A stretch of 64,000 bases of DNA from Lactifluus volemus (Eukaryota; Basidiomycota; Agaricomycetes; Russulales; Russulaceae): NCBI GenBank assembly GCA_022376515.1, contig WTXI01000022.1:1-64000 (forward strand), read 5' to 3'. Within the stretch, counting starts at the first letter, position 1. Each line of letters starts with the position of its first letter. Positions 8,097 through 23,106 of this stretch are shown here, one piece after another. Made by a program: the position numbers and the translations under genes. The notes beneath the pieces are model-generated. The model was not told where the DNA came from. It did not search any database and saw only the letters and a program-made list of their open reading frames with translations.

Positions 8097-11047
8097 TTAT
8101 CGTGTCTTAGTCATTTGACTTCCGAGTCCCTGTGCGAAGCGTGCTCCGCGTCCACCCCTAGAGCCTAATGAAGACAGTTCATGTGAATATATGCACGATG
8201 GACAGTTCAAAGCACCTTTATACGTACCGCGCGTATTCGCGCCACCTCTCCGCTCTCCACGCCCTCTCCTTTCCTGCGCTTGTTCACCGCGTTTGTCTCC
8301 CTTTAGACCATCTGCCCGATCACCCCAGACGGTCGCTCCACCAAGACGGATGTCAAGCGCCTTTTCATTTTGTTCCACCATCGCTCCAACCTTTTCTGCC
8401 AGAATCTGCGCCAACTGTTGTGGCCGTGTAAGCTCCACGCGATGGAATACGATTACACTAGCAGACTGATCCAAGGAAGCGGGAAGTTCTTCAGTCCAGA
8501 TCATCCGCGAAACAATGGAATTGACCGCCCGACGATCCAGGGAAAAGGTACGTTCAAGTAAAGCCAGCGACAGGGTCTTGTAATGTGGCGCAAATGTGAA
8601 TAGGTAGGTGCGTAGGCCTTCTTCCTGAATGCGCCTAAAAGTAGTGGAACATTCATTCAGTCAATACAAGCGCAAAACATGAAGTTCGTTCGCTTACTTG
8701 GCAAGCATCTCTTTGACAGATGCAGCCTCGGGCATAAGGCTCCAGATCTTGATGTCCTGGATCAAGTCACGGCATTGTTCCCATTGGCCATGTTGCAGTG
8801 CTTTGCTAGCCTGCATTATGTGATCCCGAGTGCTTTCCGGCGGTCCCGTGAACACCTGACGATCTGCAAAGTCTAGCAGGCGGCGGAAGGGCTTGGAGAT
8901 GGCCTTGCGCTTCTGTTCTTCCAAGTCTATGCTCGCGAGCATAGGAATTTCTACAAGCATGCTAGAGACGAGGAACGCAGCCTCGAGTAGCTCCGTGTTG
9001 ATATGCATGTGGAACGGCAACTGACGTTGCTTCTCCGCCTTTTCTTGCTCCGGAGTGAGGCTCTGGTACCGCGGCTGGTGCACACCCTGTGCAAGGAGTT
9101 CCTTCACCCGCTGAGTGGCAAATATGTCTTGCAGAGTCGATTGAGCTTCCTTGATGAGGCCAGATCGGAAGGCGCAAAGTCCGAGTTGTACGACGGCCCG
9201 ATTATACAAGATTTGCGTGCCAACATCCATGGAATAGACTGTCTCTTGCAAGTGAGACATGAGCAACATATCCCGTGCAGTGTGGAAGTCATTATGTAGG
9301 GCGTGGTGGTAAATATGACTAAGCATTGCACGTGTACGCAAAACGGAGTTCCTGGACTTGTACAAGTGAGCGCAGAGAGCATGAATGAGCGCTGACGGGG
9401 TTGACTGAGAGGCAAGGGAAAGTTTGGTTGGGATATTTGAGGTAGCGACTGCCGATTCAAGTGCAGTAAGAACGGTGTCGGGCTGTAGAAAGGAACATGA
9501 TTGAGCATAGCATTAAACAGGTGCAGGCAAAGTGATGTAACCTTGGAATATATGTGTTCCAAACGTCGCATTACCACCCGAGCTAGAGGATCCGGAAGCT
9601 GCTTTTTCTCATAAAGGGTCTCTGCGCGACATATTGTGCAGTAGAGACCCTTCTCATCCTTTAATCGATCAACGTACTCATTTCCGTGAGGATCCAGATT
9701 CTGTAGGCTGCGAGTGAATTCGTCATCTAATCGATCGACGAAGCTTATAATGCTTCCGCGTATGCAGACAACACCATCCTTTTCACTCTCGGGGGTACGT
9801 TCGACAAGGTCGTCATAATCGTCAGTTATCTCCTGTACTGAATACCCGACGTCGTCGATAAGAATGCCGATGAGACTATCGATTTCGCGTTGAGCAGAAA
9901 GCCACATCTCAATGGGCATATAAGAAGCGATGGAAGCGTTGTAGTCAAAGCGTGACGAGACCAGAGCAAGTAGAACACGAATCCGTTGATATGGTGTAAC
10001 CGCGACCTCGAGAAGCCGCTCGAGAGTACGAATTTGATCCGCACGGTCTGTGTTCTGAGGGGTGTCAACACCTTGACCGTAGGGGACAATGTAAGGCTCA
10101 CCTTTTTTCCACGAGCCTCTTGAATGGCCTGGAGACTCTTGTATATCCCCTCGGACGTATACTGAGTGGGTTTCCCGCCTTTTCCAATTTGGGTAAATTC
10201 TTCCGTGTCTTCACCTTCCACTCCAGCGGGCCTTCTGACCACTTCCGGTCGGACTTGGACTTGAGGAACAGCAAGTGCAGCGTATTCTTGTTCGAATGTC
10301 TCCGGGTCCTGAGGGTGATCAGGAGATTACAATGTGAGAGAGTTGAAAGGGACGCATACATCATTGTAATGCTTGATTTCCTTCTCATACTCCTTGACCG
10401 TCTTTCGCACCCTCTGTTTCATGGCCGTGAGGGCGCGCGCATTACTCGCATTCATCTTCTTTTTCGCTTCTTTTTCTTTTGCGAGCGCCGCATTCAGAGC
10501 CGCCTCGAGCCCAATAAGAGTCCGAATGTAAAATGGAGGGATTGGCTCTGCGACGTTCTGCTGGCGTTGCACCATGCGAGCCAATTTGTCATATTCTAAT
10601 ACGCGACACATATGAGCGGCACTGCATACAGACAAAGAAATGGTGCTCGCCGTTGGAAATGGCTATCCAGTCATTGATTTTGAGAGCATTGTCCATTGTC
10701 CTTCCCGTAGCTTCCATCTCTTCAAGACGCTTGTCGCGGGCACTCTTAACGACACGCTTGACCTCTTCGTCACTCTCCTCTTCATCTGAATCGCGAAGAA
10801 AACGAGATTTCGGTTTTGCCTCTTTTTGTGTTTCGTCTTCATTATCCGAGTCGTCTTCTGATTCTGATTCTGATTCAGAAGAGGAGGAATCTGAATGATT
10901 GGCGGTACGAAGGAAACGGGACATGGCTGGTTTTGCTGGTGCCGCTGGTTTTGCTGGGGAGGCGTCCTCGTCTGAGCTCAGGAGAGATTCCTCCGAGTCT
11001 GATGATTCAGAGTCTGAATCGGCTGCTTGTCTGAAAAAACGCGACAT
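8097..11047 (-). CDS. NIP1: Translation initiation factor eIF3 subunit c
   Basis: Core subunit of the eIF3 complex, which binds the 40S ribosome and eIF1/eIF5 during start-codon selection. The Met at 11047 (MSRFFRQ) opens the usual acidic N-terminus, in which MSRF/SRFL motifs alternate with Ser/Glu/Asp runs. The eIF3c core follows ([51 protein letters not shown]), then the PCI region (8500-9480) and a basic Gly/Arg-rich tail. Exons inferred on the minus strand: 11047-10651, 10595-10360, 10308-10102, 10054-9542, 9482-8698, 8634-8228, 8164-8097; all joins keep the family sequence. Introns are 47-63 bp. The first (10650-10596) is GC-AG; the last (8227-8165) is a multiple of three and open, so retention would not break the frame. 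Confidence 0.93.
10596..10650 (-). other. GC-AG intron in eIF3c
   Basis: The exon frame [13 protein letters not shown] is restored only if a 55-nt intron with donor G|GCGAGC and acceptor ATTAG is removed. No GT donor in this interval gives the conserved sequence. Confidence 0.75.
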
Positions 11048-11771
11048 TGTGGATGGATGATTCGCAGTAGACAGTTGTGGTGGTGATGAAAAAAGGGAGT
11101 TTTGGGTTTCGGAGATCTCCGACGTGACTGCGAAACCAGCCGCAGCTGACTCGGGCCCACCGCCTCACTCCTACACAGGGATGCCTCGCTCGTCTTTCTT
11201 CAATAGTTTGAAGTTATTCCAAATCACCAGAATTCTTGCCGGTCCCATTCCCCGCCGGCCAATCCTCAACAGGCTCTCTTGAGGTCAACTTCGTCATTCG
11301 CCTCGCTTCTCCCCTTTCCGCGTCCAACCCTCCTACGACCTCTCCCTCTCCTTTCTTCTTCCTCAACTCCCTCTTTCACACCACTAGTTGTGCATGCCCG
11401 TCATCGGTCGCGCGGAACTGAGTACCAGCCATCTCAACGGAAGCGTAAACGAAACACGGCTTCCTTGCACGTAAACGTACAGTAGGCGGCCGCAAAATTC
11501 TTGAGCGTCGCAGGTTCAAAGGACGCACGCATTTGACCCACTAGAAGGTCCATTTCCTCATCTCTCCTCTGAAATTGCCCTCATCCAAACCTTTTTCCCA
11601 GGCTCTACAAGTTGGACAGTAGACTACGTATCAATTATCAACAACCTGTCTCATCAGGGTTTATTTGCGCATCCCCAACACAACTTGCGCTACCTTTCTA
11701 CCAGCACTTTACAATGAGTCCTTGAAATATGAAAATTTACGTGCGAAAATCAGCTGAATGAGTCCCGCTAG
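11048..11771. other. Intergenic: eIF3c 5' flank and CLASP 3' flank
   Basis: No supported gene. The right part of the eIF3c flank (about 11230-11420) is pyrimidine-rich on the plus strand. The short ORFs here have low-complexity Ser/Pro composition and no family resemblance. Confidence 0.6.
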
Positions 11772-14413
11772 CTAATTCATGTGTGCTAACGCCCTCCTCT
11801 CAATATCCGTTCCTACTGCCATTAAGGGCCTCTTTACCGTACTCTCCTCAACCCCTTCGAAACTTGGCGCCTCTCCCACATTCAGGGGAACGCCTGGCCA
11901 TGCTGGGCATTCCCATTCCACATCTGGCTGCACCGGAGAGAGCGGTGAATTTGGAGAGAACAAAAATCCGCGCTGAATGGAGCTAACAAGAGCAGAGATG
12001 GGCGTCTTCGCCGTCCTTGCAATACCAAATGCGTGACTGGGTTGCACCACTGCTGGCGTGGGTATCGGTGCATGTTCATTGACTGCCGCCGGGACGCTCT
12101 CCGAGTCATTTGTCGATGACACAGCTGCCTGTCCGCTCTGAGTCACCATTGGCGCCAAAACCGGTGATGCAGGCAAAGGTACATCGGCGGGTCTCATCTC
12201 GGGGCTCGGGGGCAGAGGTGTTGTCATCGCTGTCGCAGGTACCCCCCTCGTTTGAGGTAGCTGTCGTGGCGATTGCTTTGCCCTTGGGCCGAATTATCAG
12301 AGGCTTGGTTCCGCCTTTAGCAACTGCGCGCTTTTCCTTCTCTTCTTCAGCAGCCTTCATGCGTGCGAGTTGTGAGAGCGTCGGTTGTGTGACCCCACCA
12401 GGGCGCACCACTACCTTTTTCGCAGGGGGGTTCGGAACAGACGCAGCAGCACCTTTTGCGTGCCGTGAACCTTTCTTCACAGCGACCGGAGGCGCAACTT
12501 TGGGGTGTTCCCTCTTCTTGGGGACTTTAGACTCTGTTCCACTTTGCATGGTCGAGCGGGTCGACATGGACGATTTCGGACGGTCGGAAGCTGAGGGGCC
12601 AGCCTTCGGGTCCTCTTTCTTTACTCCTGCCGTATCGTCGGGAATTTCTAAACTGCCTCCTCTGGCACCAGCACCTGTAGTGGATGGGACCTTAGGATCT
12701 TTTTTCTTCACTTGTGTTGCCATTCTCGGGACCTCCCTTTTCTCGGCGACTAGTGAGGCAAAGATTGCCGAGGAAGCGCCAGGGCGTCCAGGAGAGGTTG
12801 ATGACGTCGCTGTAACTTGAGTAACAGCTCGCTTTGCATCCAATGTGGCGGTTGACTTTGGTCCGTGTCTCACACTATCAAGTCGTGACCTGCAAGCCAT
12901 GGGTTAATGACAGATATCTCGTGTATATGTAGTGGACTAACCGTCTCGATAAGAACTGGACCTCCGTGGAAGGTTTCCTTTCTTGCGGCTGTAACAGTGG
13001 CTTGGGCGGGGCTCGCGCCTGTTGTGGCAACGGTACTCTCTTTGCACCTCCTAATAACCTCTCCTTGATGGACATCGTCTCCGCTCGTAGTGGCCCCGCG
13101 TGCGGTTTGAGTGAAGAAGGGATGGGTGGTTGTACCGAGTCTGGTCGGAGAATTTGTGTGGTCGCGCGTGATGACGATGCCTCCGGGGGTCGCTCAGCAC
13201 CCTTCGGTTCCGGTCGTCTTGCCGGAACGGGTCGCTCCAGAGGTGCCGGTGGCTCTGATGGGGCCTGTAGACCTCGTTGGGGGATAACGACAGGAGGAGG
13301 CATATTGTCCCTGCCCTTGGAAGACAGTCCAGGCGCCAGCCGTCCATTCGGTGGGACCATGGTGTGTTCTGTTTGACTACGTATGAGCTTTAATGTTGTT
13401 GCTGCCGGTGGGGCATTGGACACAAGTGCCGAAGATGAGGCAGAACGATGGTATGCCATGGACGTAGCAGGTCGAGGATGTGTCTCCACCCGCTTTGGCG
13501 GAGCCGATGCCATAGAAGATGTCGGGCGTGTGGCTGGAAGTGAGTATGTGGATTGTGATGACTGGGGCCTGGAGGTGACATCAATGTTGAGATACTTCTT
13601 CATAGTCGGAGAAAGTGGCGCCGCGAAGCTGTAACGTGCATTAAAACGGTGTAGCAGCGAGGGGATTGAATGCTCGTGCTCACCTCTGAACCCTCGAAGG
13701 AAGTAGGATTTTGTAGGCGTCGAACACACCCCTGCTAATTTTGCGAACGTCCGCACTTGGATCTGTAGCAGTCAATCTTATTGCGTTTTCGATATCTCTG
13801 GCGCGAGCATCCTTCTCAAGGTCGGGAGGATTGAAACACTGGACACACGCAAGAACACCTTCTATCGCAATTAAGCGGAGGGTGGTGGATTTGTCACGAA
13901 GAGCACCGACAAAGAATGGTAGAAGTGAGATGAGTTGAGTTTGGTCAATGATGGTTTGTAAGGCCGCCTTTGCACGGGAGATGAAAACCTTGTTTGGGCG
14001 AGAGCAAAGAGACAAAAGTGTGGGTATGAAAAGGGGAATAAGTGAGTCGAATGAAGGACCTAGTCCCATGGCAAGAGCAGTTACACAGTCAATCGCGGCA
14101 GCTGAGAGACGGGAACGCTCGGAGGCTGCAGCAGAGGAAATTGGACGATACATTGAGCGAATACAAGATGTAAGGGTTGTAGGGTATTCGCATGCACCCC
14201 CTTTCGAGAGGGAAATAACCCTTTGGAGGGCATTGCTAATAGTTTCCCATGTTTCCTCTGTTTCTGCAAGAGAGAGCGAGGCACGCGTGAGTTCCAGTTC
14301 GTCTCTCAAGGTAGACTCTGAATGACACTAAAAGAGAAGTTAAGTTATAAGATGTCGTGATAACGAAGAGACCATACTTCTATGATCGCAGGTATCTTTA
14401 CTTTGGGGGCCAT
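11772..14413 (-). CDS. CLASP-type microtubule-associated TOG-domain protein
   Basis: CLASP/Stu1 proteins bind tubulin through TOG domains and stabilise microtubules at spindles and the cortex. The start ATG is at 14413; a 12-codon first exon (14413-14378) is followed by a 50-bp intron. Exon 2 (14327-13684) is an alpha-helical HEAT/TOG array of the CLASP_N type (ETWETISNALQRVI; RLSAAAIDCVTALA; IPTLLSLCSRPNKVFISRAK; DPSADVRKISRGVFDAY). The rest is a long Ser/Pro/Lys-rich basic region, as expected for lattice binding, with introns at 13683-13629 and 12941-12890. The frame changes once at a G6 run (plus 12242-12247); dropping one G joins the two long frames, so an assembly insertion is likely. 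The stop is at 11772. Only one TOG is visible, fewer than in yeast Stu1 or animal CLASP. Confidence 0.75.
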
Positions 14414-14528
14414 GTAGGGTTGCAGGTCAGAGAAGCGAGAATAAGCGTGTTTTGTGGTTTAGTTCTCACACGTGACCGTATCTTGGCCGTGAATAACTTG
14501 CCGTTTTTGGGCTTTGAATCTGAAATCG
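14414..14528. promoter_or_regulatory. Shared divergent promoter, CLASP / alanyl-tRNA synthetase
   Basis: Only 115 bp separate the two outward-facing start codons, so the core promoters must overlap. A CACGTG E-box lies in this gap (ttctCACACGTGacc, about 14468-14475). No clear TATA box is seen. Confidence 0.6.
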
Positions 14529-18070
<3,542 letters not shown>

Positions 18071-18400
18071 ACTATTACTCTCAAATTCTTGTGTTCGAGG
18101 AGGGATCATTTTAACAAACACTTATGTACGTGACTTGGGAAACGTGAGAAATTTGTGACCGCCGCTGTCACTCTAGATCTGAGACGTTCCTTTTGCACCA
18201 ACGGTACCAGTGTTCGCAATTAAAAAATCTCAGCAAGGTGGTAAGTGCCAGCCTTCATACTTCACACATTGTAGCGTTTCTGCTGGGTCTCGAATCCAGA
18301 GTTTGAATGGAGAAGAACAGATTTCTGGGGGTGGATGGACGTGTTCTGGTTCGGATGACGAAGACGCTGATCAGATTTCGTAGACATACCCGTGCCTACC
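18071..18400. other. Intergenic: AlaRS 3' flank and RPS18 promoter
   Basis: 330 bp without a coding signal. It ends in a moderately pyrimidine-rich region before the RPS18 start. No TATA box is evident. Confidence 0.5.
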
Positions 18401-19027
18401 ATGTCTCTTGTCCTCCCTGAATCCCATCAACAATTCCAGGTGCTTATATCCGCTATTTTTCTGAGCTATTCTGGATGAACCATAATACAGCATATCCTTC
18501 GTCTGCTTAACACCAATGTGGACGGCAAGCGCAAAGTCATGTACGCTATGACGGAGATCAAGGGTGTTGGCCGGCGGTATTCGAACATTGTCTGCAAAAA
18601 GGCAGATGTTGACCTCAGCAAGCGGTGCGTCATCTCCTAGATCCCTATCAGGGCTTAACCTAACCAAACGTTTCAGAGCGGGCGAGCTCAACTCGGACGA
18701 ACTGGAGCGGCTTGTGACGATTATTCAAAATCCCACTCAATTCAAGATCCCTTTGTGGTTCCTGAATCGTCAGCGTGACATAGTTGACGGAAAGAATTCA
18801 CAAATTCTGTCCAACAGCGTGGACTCGAAGCTGCGTGATGATCTTGAGCGCCTCAAGAAGATCCGGGCGCACCGTGGTCTCCGCCACTTCTGGGGTCTCC
18901 GTGTGCGCGGACAGCACACAAAGACGACTGGCAAGTTATTCTCCCCATATTTCAAATGCGCACTGATAGGACGTACTCGATAGGTCGGCGGGGAAAGACG
19001 GTCGGTGTGTCGAAGAAGCGTGGTTAA
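18401..19027 (+). CDS. RPS18: 40S ribosomal protein S18 (uS13)
   Basis: Small-subunit head protein contacting the P-site tRNA and the large subunit. The start ATG at 18401 ([13 protein letters not shown]) is followed by introns 18440-18490, 18625-18676 and 18931-18983, giving four exons. The protein contains the uS13 signature stretches [31 protein letters not shown], the helix-two-turn-helix region, and the C-terminal [34 protein letters not shown]. Length (about 156 residues) is normal for the family. The third intron uses a GC donor (G|GCAAGT), the standard GC-AG consensus. Ends with TAA at 19025-19027. Confidence 0.95.
18931..18983 (+). other. GC-AG intron in RPS18
   Basis: Donor G|GCAAGT and acceptor CGATAG. 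Removing 53 nt restores [12 protein letters not shown], which is invariant in uS13. Without it the frame runs to a stop at 18981-18983 and loses the conserved C-terminus. Confidence 0.88.
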
Positions 19028-19278
19028 GCACATTTCCTATTTTATAGGGAGTACGGATACGCTCTCACTCCTTCTATCGCTTGGACTCTATTCATGCGGT
19101 GTTATATGTCCTCTACTGCATGTATACATGACCAATTGTAACAGAGCTGAGGCTTCCACTCCTCACTGATCGTGAACTTTCGGGAAAGATCCAGCTCGGT
19201 CCGGGAGTAGCCGTAGTTGTAATAAATGCAGCCAAACGAGGCGTAACATTTATTACTGTAAACCGCAAACTTGTCCTC

Positions 19279-20165
19279 ATGGCATCTTCCTGTTATTGGA
19301 TTGAGCCCGCACAGCTGCATCCTTGGTACAAGCCAGCTACGCTTAAACGCAAGCTATCAACAATGTTTCCTCGCTCCGAATCTCCTTCGCCGGTGGAAGA
19401 GTATGACTCTGATACACGCATAAAGCGGCACCGCCGTTTAACACTGGAGGAAACTCACTCTAAGAAGCGTAGGCTACCCTCGCCTCCACAGTCACCGATC
19501 GAGGACGTGGATGGTGCGCGGTTCTTGAAAAGACAACGGTGCACGACGCTCGAACGTGGAATCGAAGGCCTTTCGCTCACACCTCTCGCCCAAGAGGCCA
19601 CCGCAGTCCCAATCGCATCTAGCCTTGCAGCCCGTCAACCTCCTTCTGCTTTGGCTCCCATCTCTGCTCTCCCCGCTGATCCGGTTTCCCCTCGATGGCT
19701 CCAACAAGTGGTTTTGCCACCTACAACCCCTCCAAGCTTATTCAACCCTCTCGCGGCTTTTACGTCGATGCCCGTCACCACAGCCGCGTCGGTGCACGCA
19801 CCGACCTCTACACCCGCAGACGCGATAGTGGACATCAAAATGCATTCTTCGTCTTGGTACGAGCCCGAGAAGGACCGTACGTACCCCCTCTCTCTCTTTT
19901 TCTCTGTGTAGCCGGGTTTCCACACCGCATGTATGAAACAGGAATCGTCATTACCGATCTGGATGCGTCGTCGTCTGACGATGAAGATGGCGTCGTTGAC
20001 GACGCGCCAAAGCTGCCACGTTCCGTGCTACAAGCGTTGTTACGAGGGCCAGAACGCAGGGATCCGCGGCTCGTAGGCTTGCCATTCGTGTCTACGGCTC
20101 CGAGTTCTGACTCGGACTTGTCGTGCACATTTCATCGCCTTCACTCGCGCGGGCAAGCCTTCTGA
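19279..20165 (+). CDS. Hypothetical Ser/Pro-rich protein with basic clusters
   Basis: I do not recognise this gene. The start is taken at 19279 (MASSCYWIEPAQ); an in-frame Met follows at 19363. An intron is inferred at about 19879-19951 (donor GTACGT, acceptor CAG), joining PEKDR to IVITDLD. The N-terminal half has Lys/Arg clusters that look like nuclear localisation signals (IKRHRRL, SKKRRLPSPP, FLKRQR). The middle is Ala/Pro/Ser-rich and probably disordered. The second exon has an acidic patch (DLDASSSDDEDGVVDDA), then SVLQALL and RDPRLVGLPFV before the TGA at 20163. A nuclear, perhaps regulatory, role is only a guess. The ORF is intact and sits between conserved genes. Confidence 0.55.
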
Positions 20166-20607
20166 GCCTGGGCTGGCCGAAGCGATGGATTTCGAATAGG
20201 AGTGTGTTGGTTCAACGACCTCACTCCATCACATGCACCATTGTTTTCAACGTCGTTTATTCGCTATCCACTACAGTACTACTTTACGAGTATAGTTAGG
20301 TTCTCTGTTTCAACTACCATGACGGATCTTTGGCCGTCGTTTTTTTTTCTACCAAGATAGCGGACACTCCATGATGAATGGCACAACTTCTAATTCCAAG
20401 CCCGAGAATAATACCATGGACATGGGAAGAGAACTTTGAACTTGAAGTAGCTGGAAAACTACAAACAATAACGAAAGCACTTTTATCGCGGCGACGATCA
20501 CGCATCGCATGAGTTTTATACATGACCAATTGACCTCTTCATCAACGCGGACCAGCGCGCTCAACCCAGTGGGACACGGACTGCTACCCATGTCAGCAAA
20601 AAAGACT
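20166..20607. other. Intergenic between convergent genes
   Basis: Shared 3' flank of the orphan gene (+) and HAP2 (-). It holds a T9 run (20340-20348) and nothing else I can support. Confidence 0.5.
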
Positions 20608-21891
20608 CTAGGTCCTTCCCGATTGCGAGCCACCATCCGGCCCATACAGACCCTCTGCAATATTGAGTCGTGTGTTGTGGTGCCGTGCGTGTGCGTGTGG
20701 ATGGGGAACATGGTGCATCTGCATCACGCTGAACGGGGATCGCAACACACCGGGTGCCGGGCTTGCAGCCGTATGCACAGCGGCCATCTGCGAGGGAAGT
20801 GGAGGTGCTGATGTTGGAGCAGGAGGGGGGACAGCAGGTGCAGACTGCGATGCAGGGTGGAAACCGCGCAGGCCGGCGTGGGAGTGCGTCGGCTGGGCGG
20901 TAGCTGGGGTTGAGGCCTGGGGGTGGGAGTGGGGGTGGGGGTGTACACGCATGTCTTGATAAAGCGCAGGTGAAGATGACGGCTGAGATTGCTGAGACTG
21001 TATCTGGTGGTATGACATATTTACAACATTCACGGGGTTGGCCCGGTGGCCAGCCTGGAACTGGGTGACGGGTTGCTGTTGCTGGTGGTGTGGCGGCGGC
21101 GCAGGAGCGAGGGTAGGTACAGGAGTAGGTGGCTGGGACTGTGCTGGGGGCTGAGAGACCACTGGACGACGTGGGTTGGACGAGACGGGGGATGGCACGG
21201 GGTCAACGGGCATATCGCGTGGTGAATCAATCGCATCGTCGCGATCCTCATCATCATCACGCACAGCCTCGGCCTCGGGTGCAGCGGCCTTCTGAGCAGC
21301 GATCTCGTCCGCGGTGAGAAAGCGGCCACCGGGCCCACGAGGACGACGCATGGCATGCTTGTGACGTGATTCGTGGAGGTACGGCTATGAGGACGAGTGA
21401 GTATGGGGGATTCAGTGAGATAAAAGATCAGAGAGGTGTCAGAAAGCACCTTTCGCTTTTGTGAAAGGCGATGAACCTCCTCGAGGCGTGCGCGGGCAAC
21501 GCGACGCTTGAGGATACGATAATACTGTTTCGCGTTTACGTAGAGAGGTTCATCGTCAATAGGTGCATCTGACTGAGGTGCCTGGGAAGGGGATGAGGAA
21601 TCTTGAGGGAAGGGGGAGTGGGATTCGTTATGAGATGGGGATGAGTGACGAGGTGGAGGGGGAGGTGGAGGTGGAGGAGGGGGTTCGTTGGTTGATGGAG
21701 GGGGACGATTATAAAAGTTATAAAGATGAGGAGCTAATTGATCGGGTTGTCAGTGACAAAAATTAAAATTAAAAAAAAGAAAACATACGATGAAACTGGT
21801 CTTGTACAACGTCGTGAGAATCTGGAAATGGTTGGGGTTGAGCAGTGATAGAATAACCGGTGTGAAAGAGTTGATTTATTCCATCCTCCAT
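20608..21891 (-). CDS. HAP2: CCAAT-binding factor subunit HAP2 / NF-YA
   Basis: Sequence-specific subunit of the heterotrimeric CCAAT-binding complex; it binds the HAP3/HAP5 histone-fold dimer and inserts into the minor groove. Start ATG at 21891 (MEDGINQLFHTGYS), introns 21788-21734 and 21449-21385, stop at 20608. The conserved core has the subunit-association helix (DEPLYVNAKQYYRILKRR, then VARARLEEVHRLSQKRK) spliced to the DNA-binding part (PYLHESRHKHAMRRPRGPGG, then RFLT). The intron falls exactly between the two subdomains. Downstream is a long Pro/Gln/His-rich tail with polyQ and His-Pro repeats, typical of activation regions. Upstream is a short Pro run (about 11). It is divergently paired with the THO1-like gene. 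Confidence 0.93.
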
Positions 21892-22039
21892 GATTGGTCG
21901 GGCAAGGTCCCTTGCTTGATGAAAGTGTCTCGGGTTAAAATCTATATAAATTATATTTTACCCCCAGAAACCGACACTCAGATCACGTGGTTCATCTATT
22001 CAACCCCTTTGTTATTATCCTCTACCAGTAGACGACATA
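21892..22039. promoter_or_regulatory. Shared divergent promoter, HAP2 / THO1-like, with CCAAT box and E-box
   Basis: 148 bp lie between the two start codons. A CCAAT box is read on the minus strand at 21897-21893, two bases before the HAP2 ATG. A CACGTG E-box is at 21984-21989. A TATATAAA-like stretch near 21951-21958 could serve the plus-strand gene. The CCAAT position would suit control of the THO1-like gene, and possibly feedback on HAP2. Confidence 0.6.
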
Positions 22040-23106
22040 ATGGAAGCAAAGCTGTATGTCATCTTCCTCTCACCCTTTCTATTCCTCATTCTCAAACAAA
22101 AAAAAAAAGTAAATCTTTAAAAGTAGCAGATCTCAAAGAAATCTGTACCCGAGCAAGCCTTGCCACTACAACCAGATCAACAAAGGCTGACCTCGTCACA
22201 AAAATCCTTGCTAGTCAAGCTGCCATTGACGCGTACAATTCCAAGTACCAGCAGTTCCCAAACTCAGCTCCTCTACCAAAGTCCGCAGCGTTATCCAATA
22301 ATGATGACATTGTGAGTCCTTACTCGTTCAAATCGCGTCTGATACTTACTCGTCCACGCTTTTAAGCTCGTTCCTCCAGAAGAGTGCGCGTTTATATTCC
22401 TCCCCCCTTTCCGCCTTCTCTTTCTGATAATCCTTCAGGGTTGATTGGACACTGGCACATCACCCAGCGCCTGTTCCCGCACCAGCAAAGCCCACTAAAA
22501 CAAGCGCCCCCACTCAGCCTGTGCCTATTTCTGTAGGAGTCCGTTCTTCCTCTTCAGCTACACCTGGCTGACTTATATAGGCCAAGCCGCAGTCAAAAGT
22601 CCCTCCTCCAAAGACAACCCCTGCGGCAAACGAGGTAACCAAGACAACCGTGCTGGCCACGCCAGTCGATGAGGAGCTCGAGAAGCGCAAGGCACGTGCA
22701 GCGCGTTTTGGCATTGCACTCGTTGAGCCTCCAAAGCCAAAAACCAAGTCTTCACCAGCTTCGCCTCCCACTACTTCTCCATCCAAAACTGTAGACGTAA
22801 GTCTTATGTGCCCTCCACTGGCCAATTACTGAAAGCTGCAACCAACTAGGACCCTGTCAAGCTCAAGGCACGTTCGGAGCGCTTTGGTGTTGAGAACCCC
22901 TCGCAGACAAAGACCGCGCCTGTTTCTGCTACCAGCGGGAGGAAGAGAAGCGCTGGACTTTCGGAAGAAGTTGATCCGGAAGAACAGGAACGTAGGCGAA
23001 AGCGTGCTGAACGCTTCGGAAACCCCGTGGTGGTAAGTTGACCCCTTTTGCGATCAGCAGTTTGCAGTTATTCATTACATACTGGTGACAGGGTGCGAAA
23101 GCTTGA
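22040..23106 (+). CDS. THO1: SAP-domain mRNA export factor, THO1/SARNP-like
   Basis: THO1/SARNP/MOS11 proteins bind nucleic acid and the DEAD-box export ATPase Sub2/UAP56. Exon 1 is only MEAKL (22040-22053), followed by an intron ending in an A-rich acceptor near 22110. Then comes a SAP motif (VADLKEICTRASLATTTRST and KADLVTKILA). Further introns begin near 22312 (GTGAGT), 22533 (GTAGGA), 22797 (GTAAGT) and 23032 (GTAAGT). The C-terminal half has three copies of the Tho1/MOS11 signature, R-A-x-R-F-G: RAARFGIALVEP, ARSERFGVENP and KRAERFGNP, with a basic KRSAG stretch between. TGA at 23104-23106. The family length and repeat order fit. Confidence 0.85.

Noticed and set aside
11500..11520. Possible tRNA B box (GCAGGTTCAAA)
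   Set aside because: No matching A box, acceptor stem or cloverleaf could be drawn around it.
12140..12330. An intron joining the two CLASP C-terminal frames
   Set aside because: GT-AG pairs giving the right phase either remove conserved-looking coding sequence or are only 13 nt; one extra G in the G6 run explains the change more simply.
12110..12820. Long plus-strand ORF (236 codons)
   Set aside because: Antisense shadow of the low-complexity Ser/Pro/Lys region of the CLASP-type gene.
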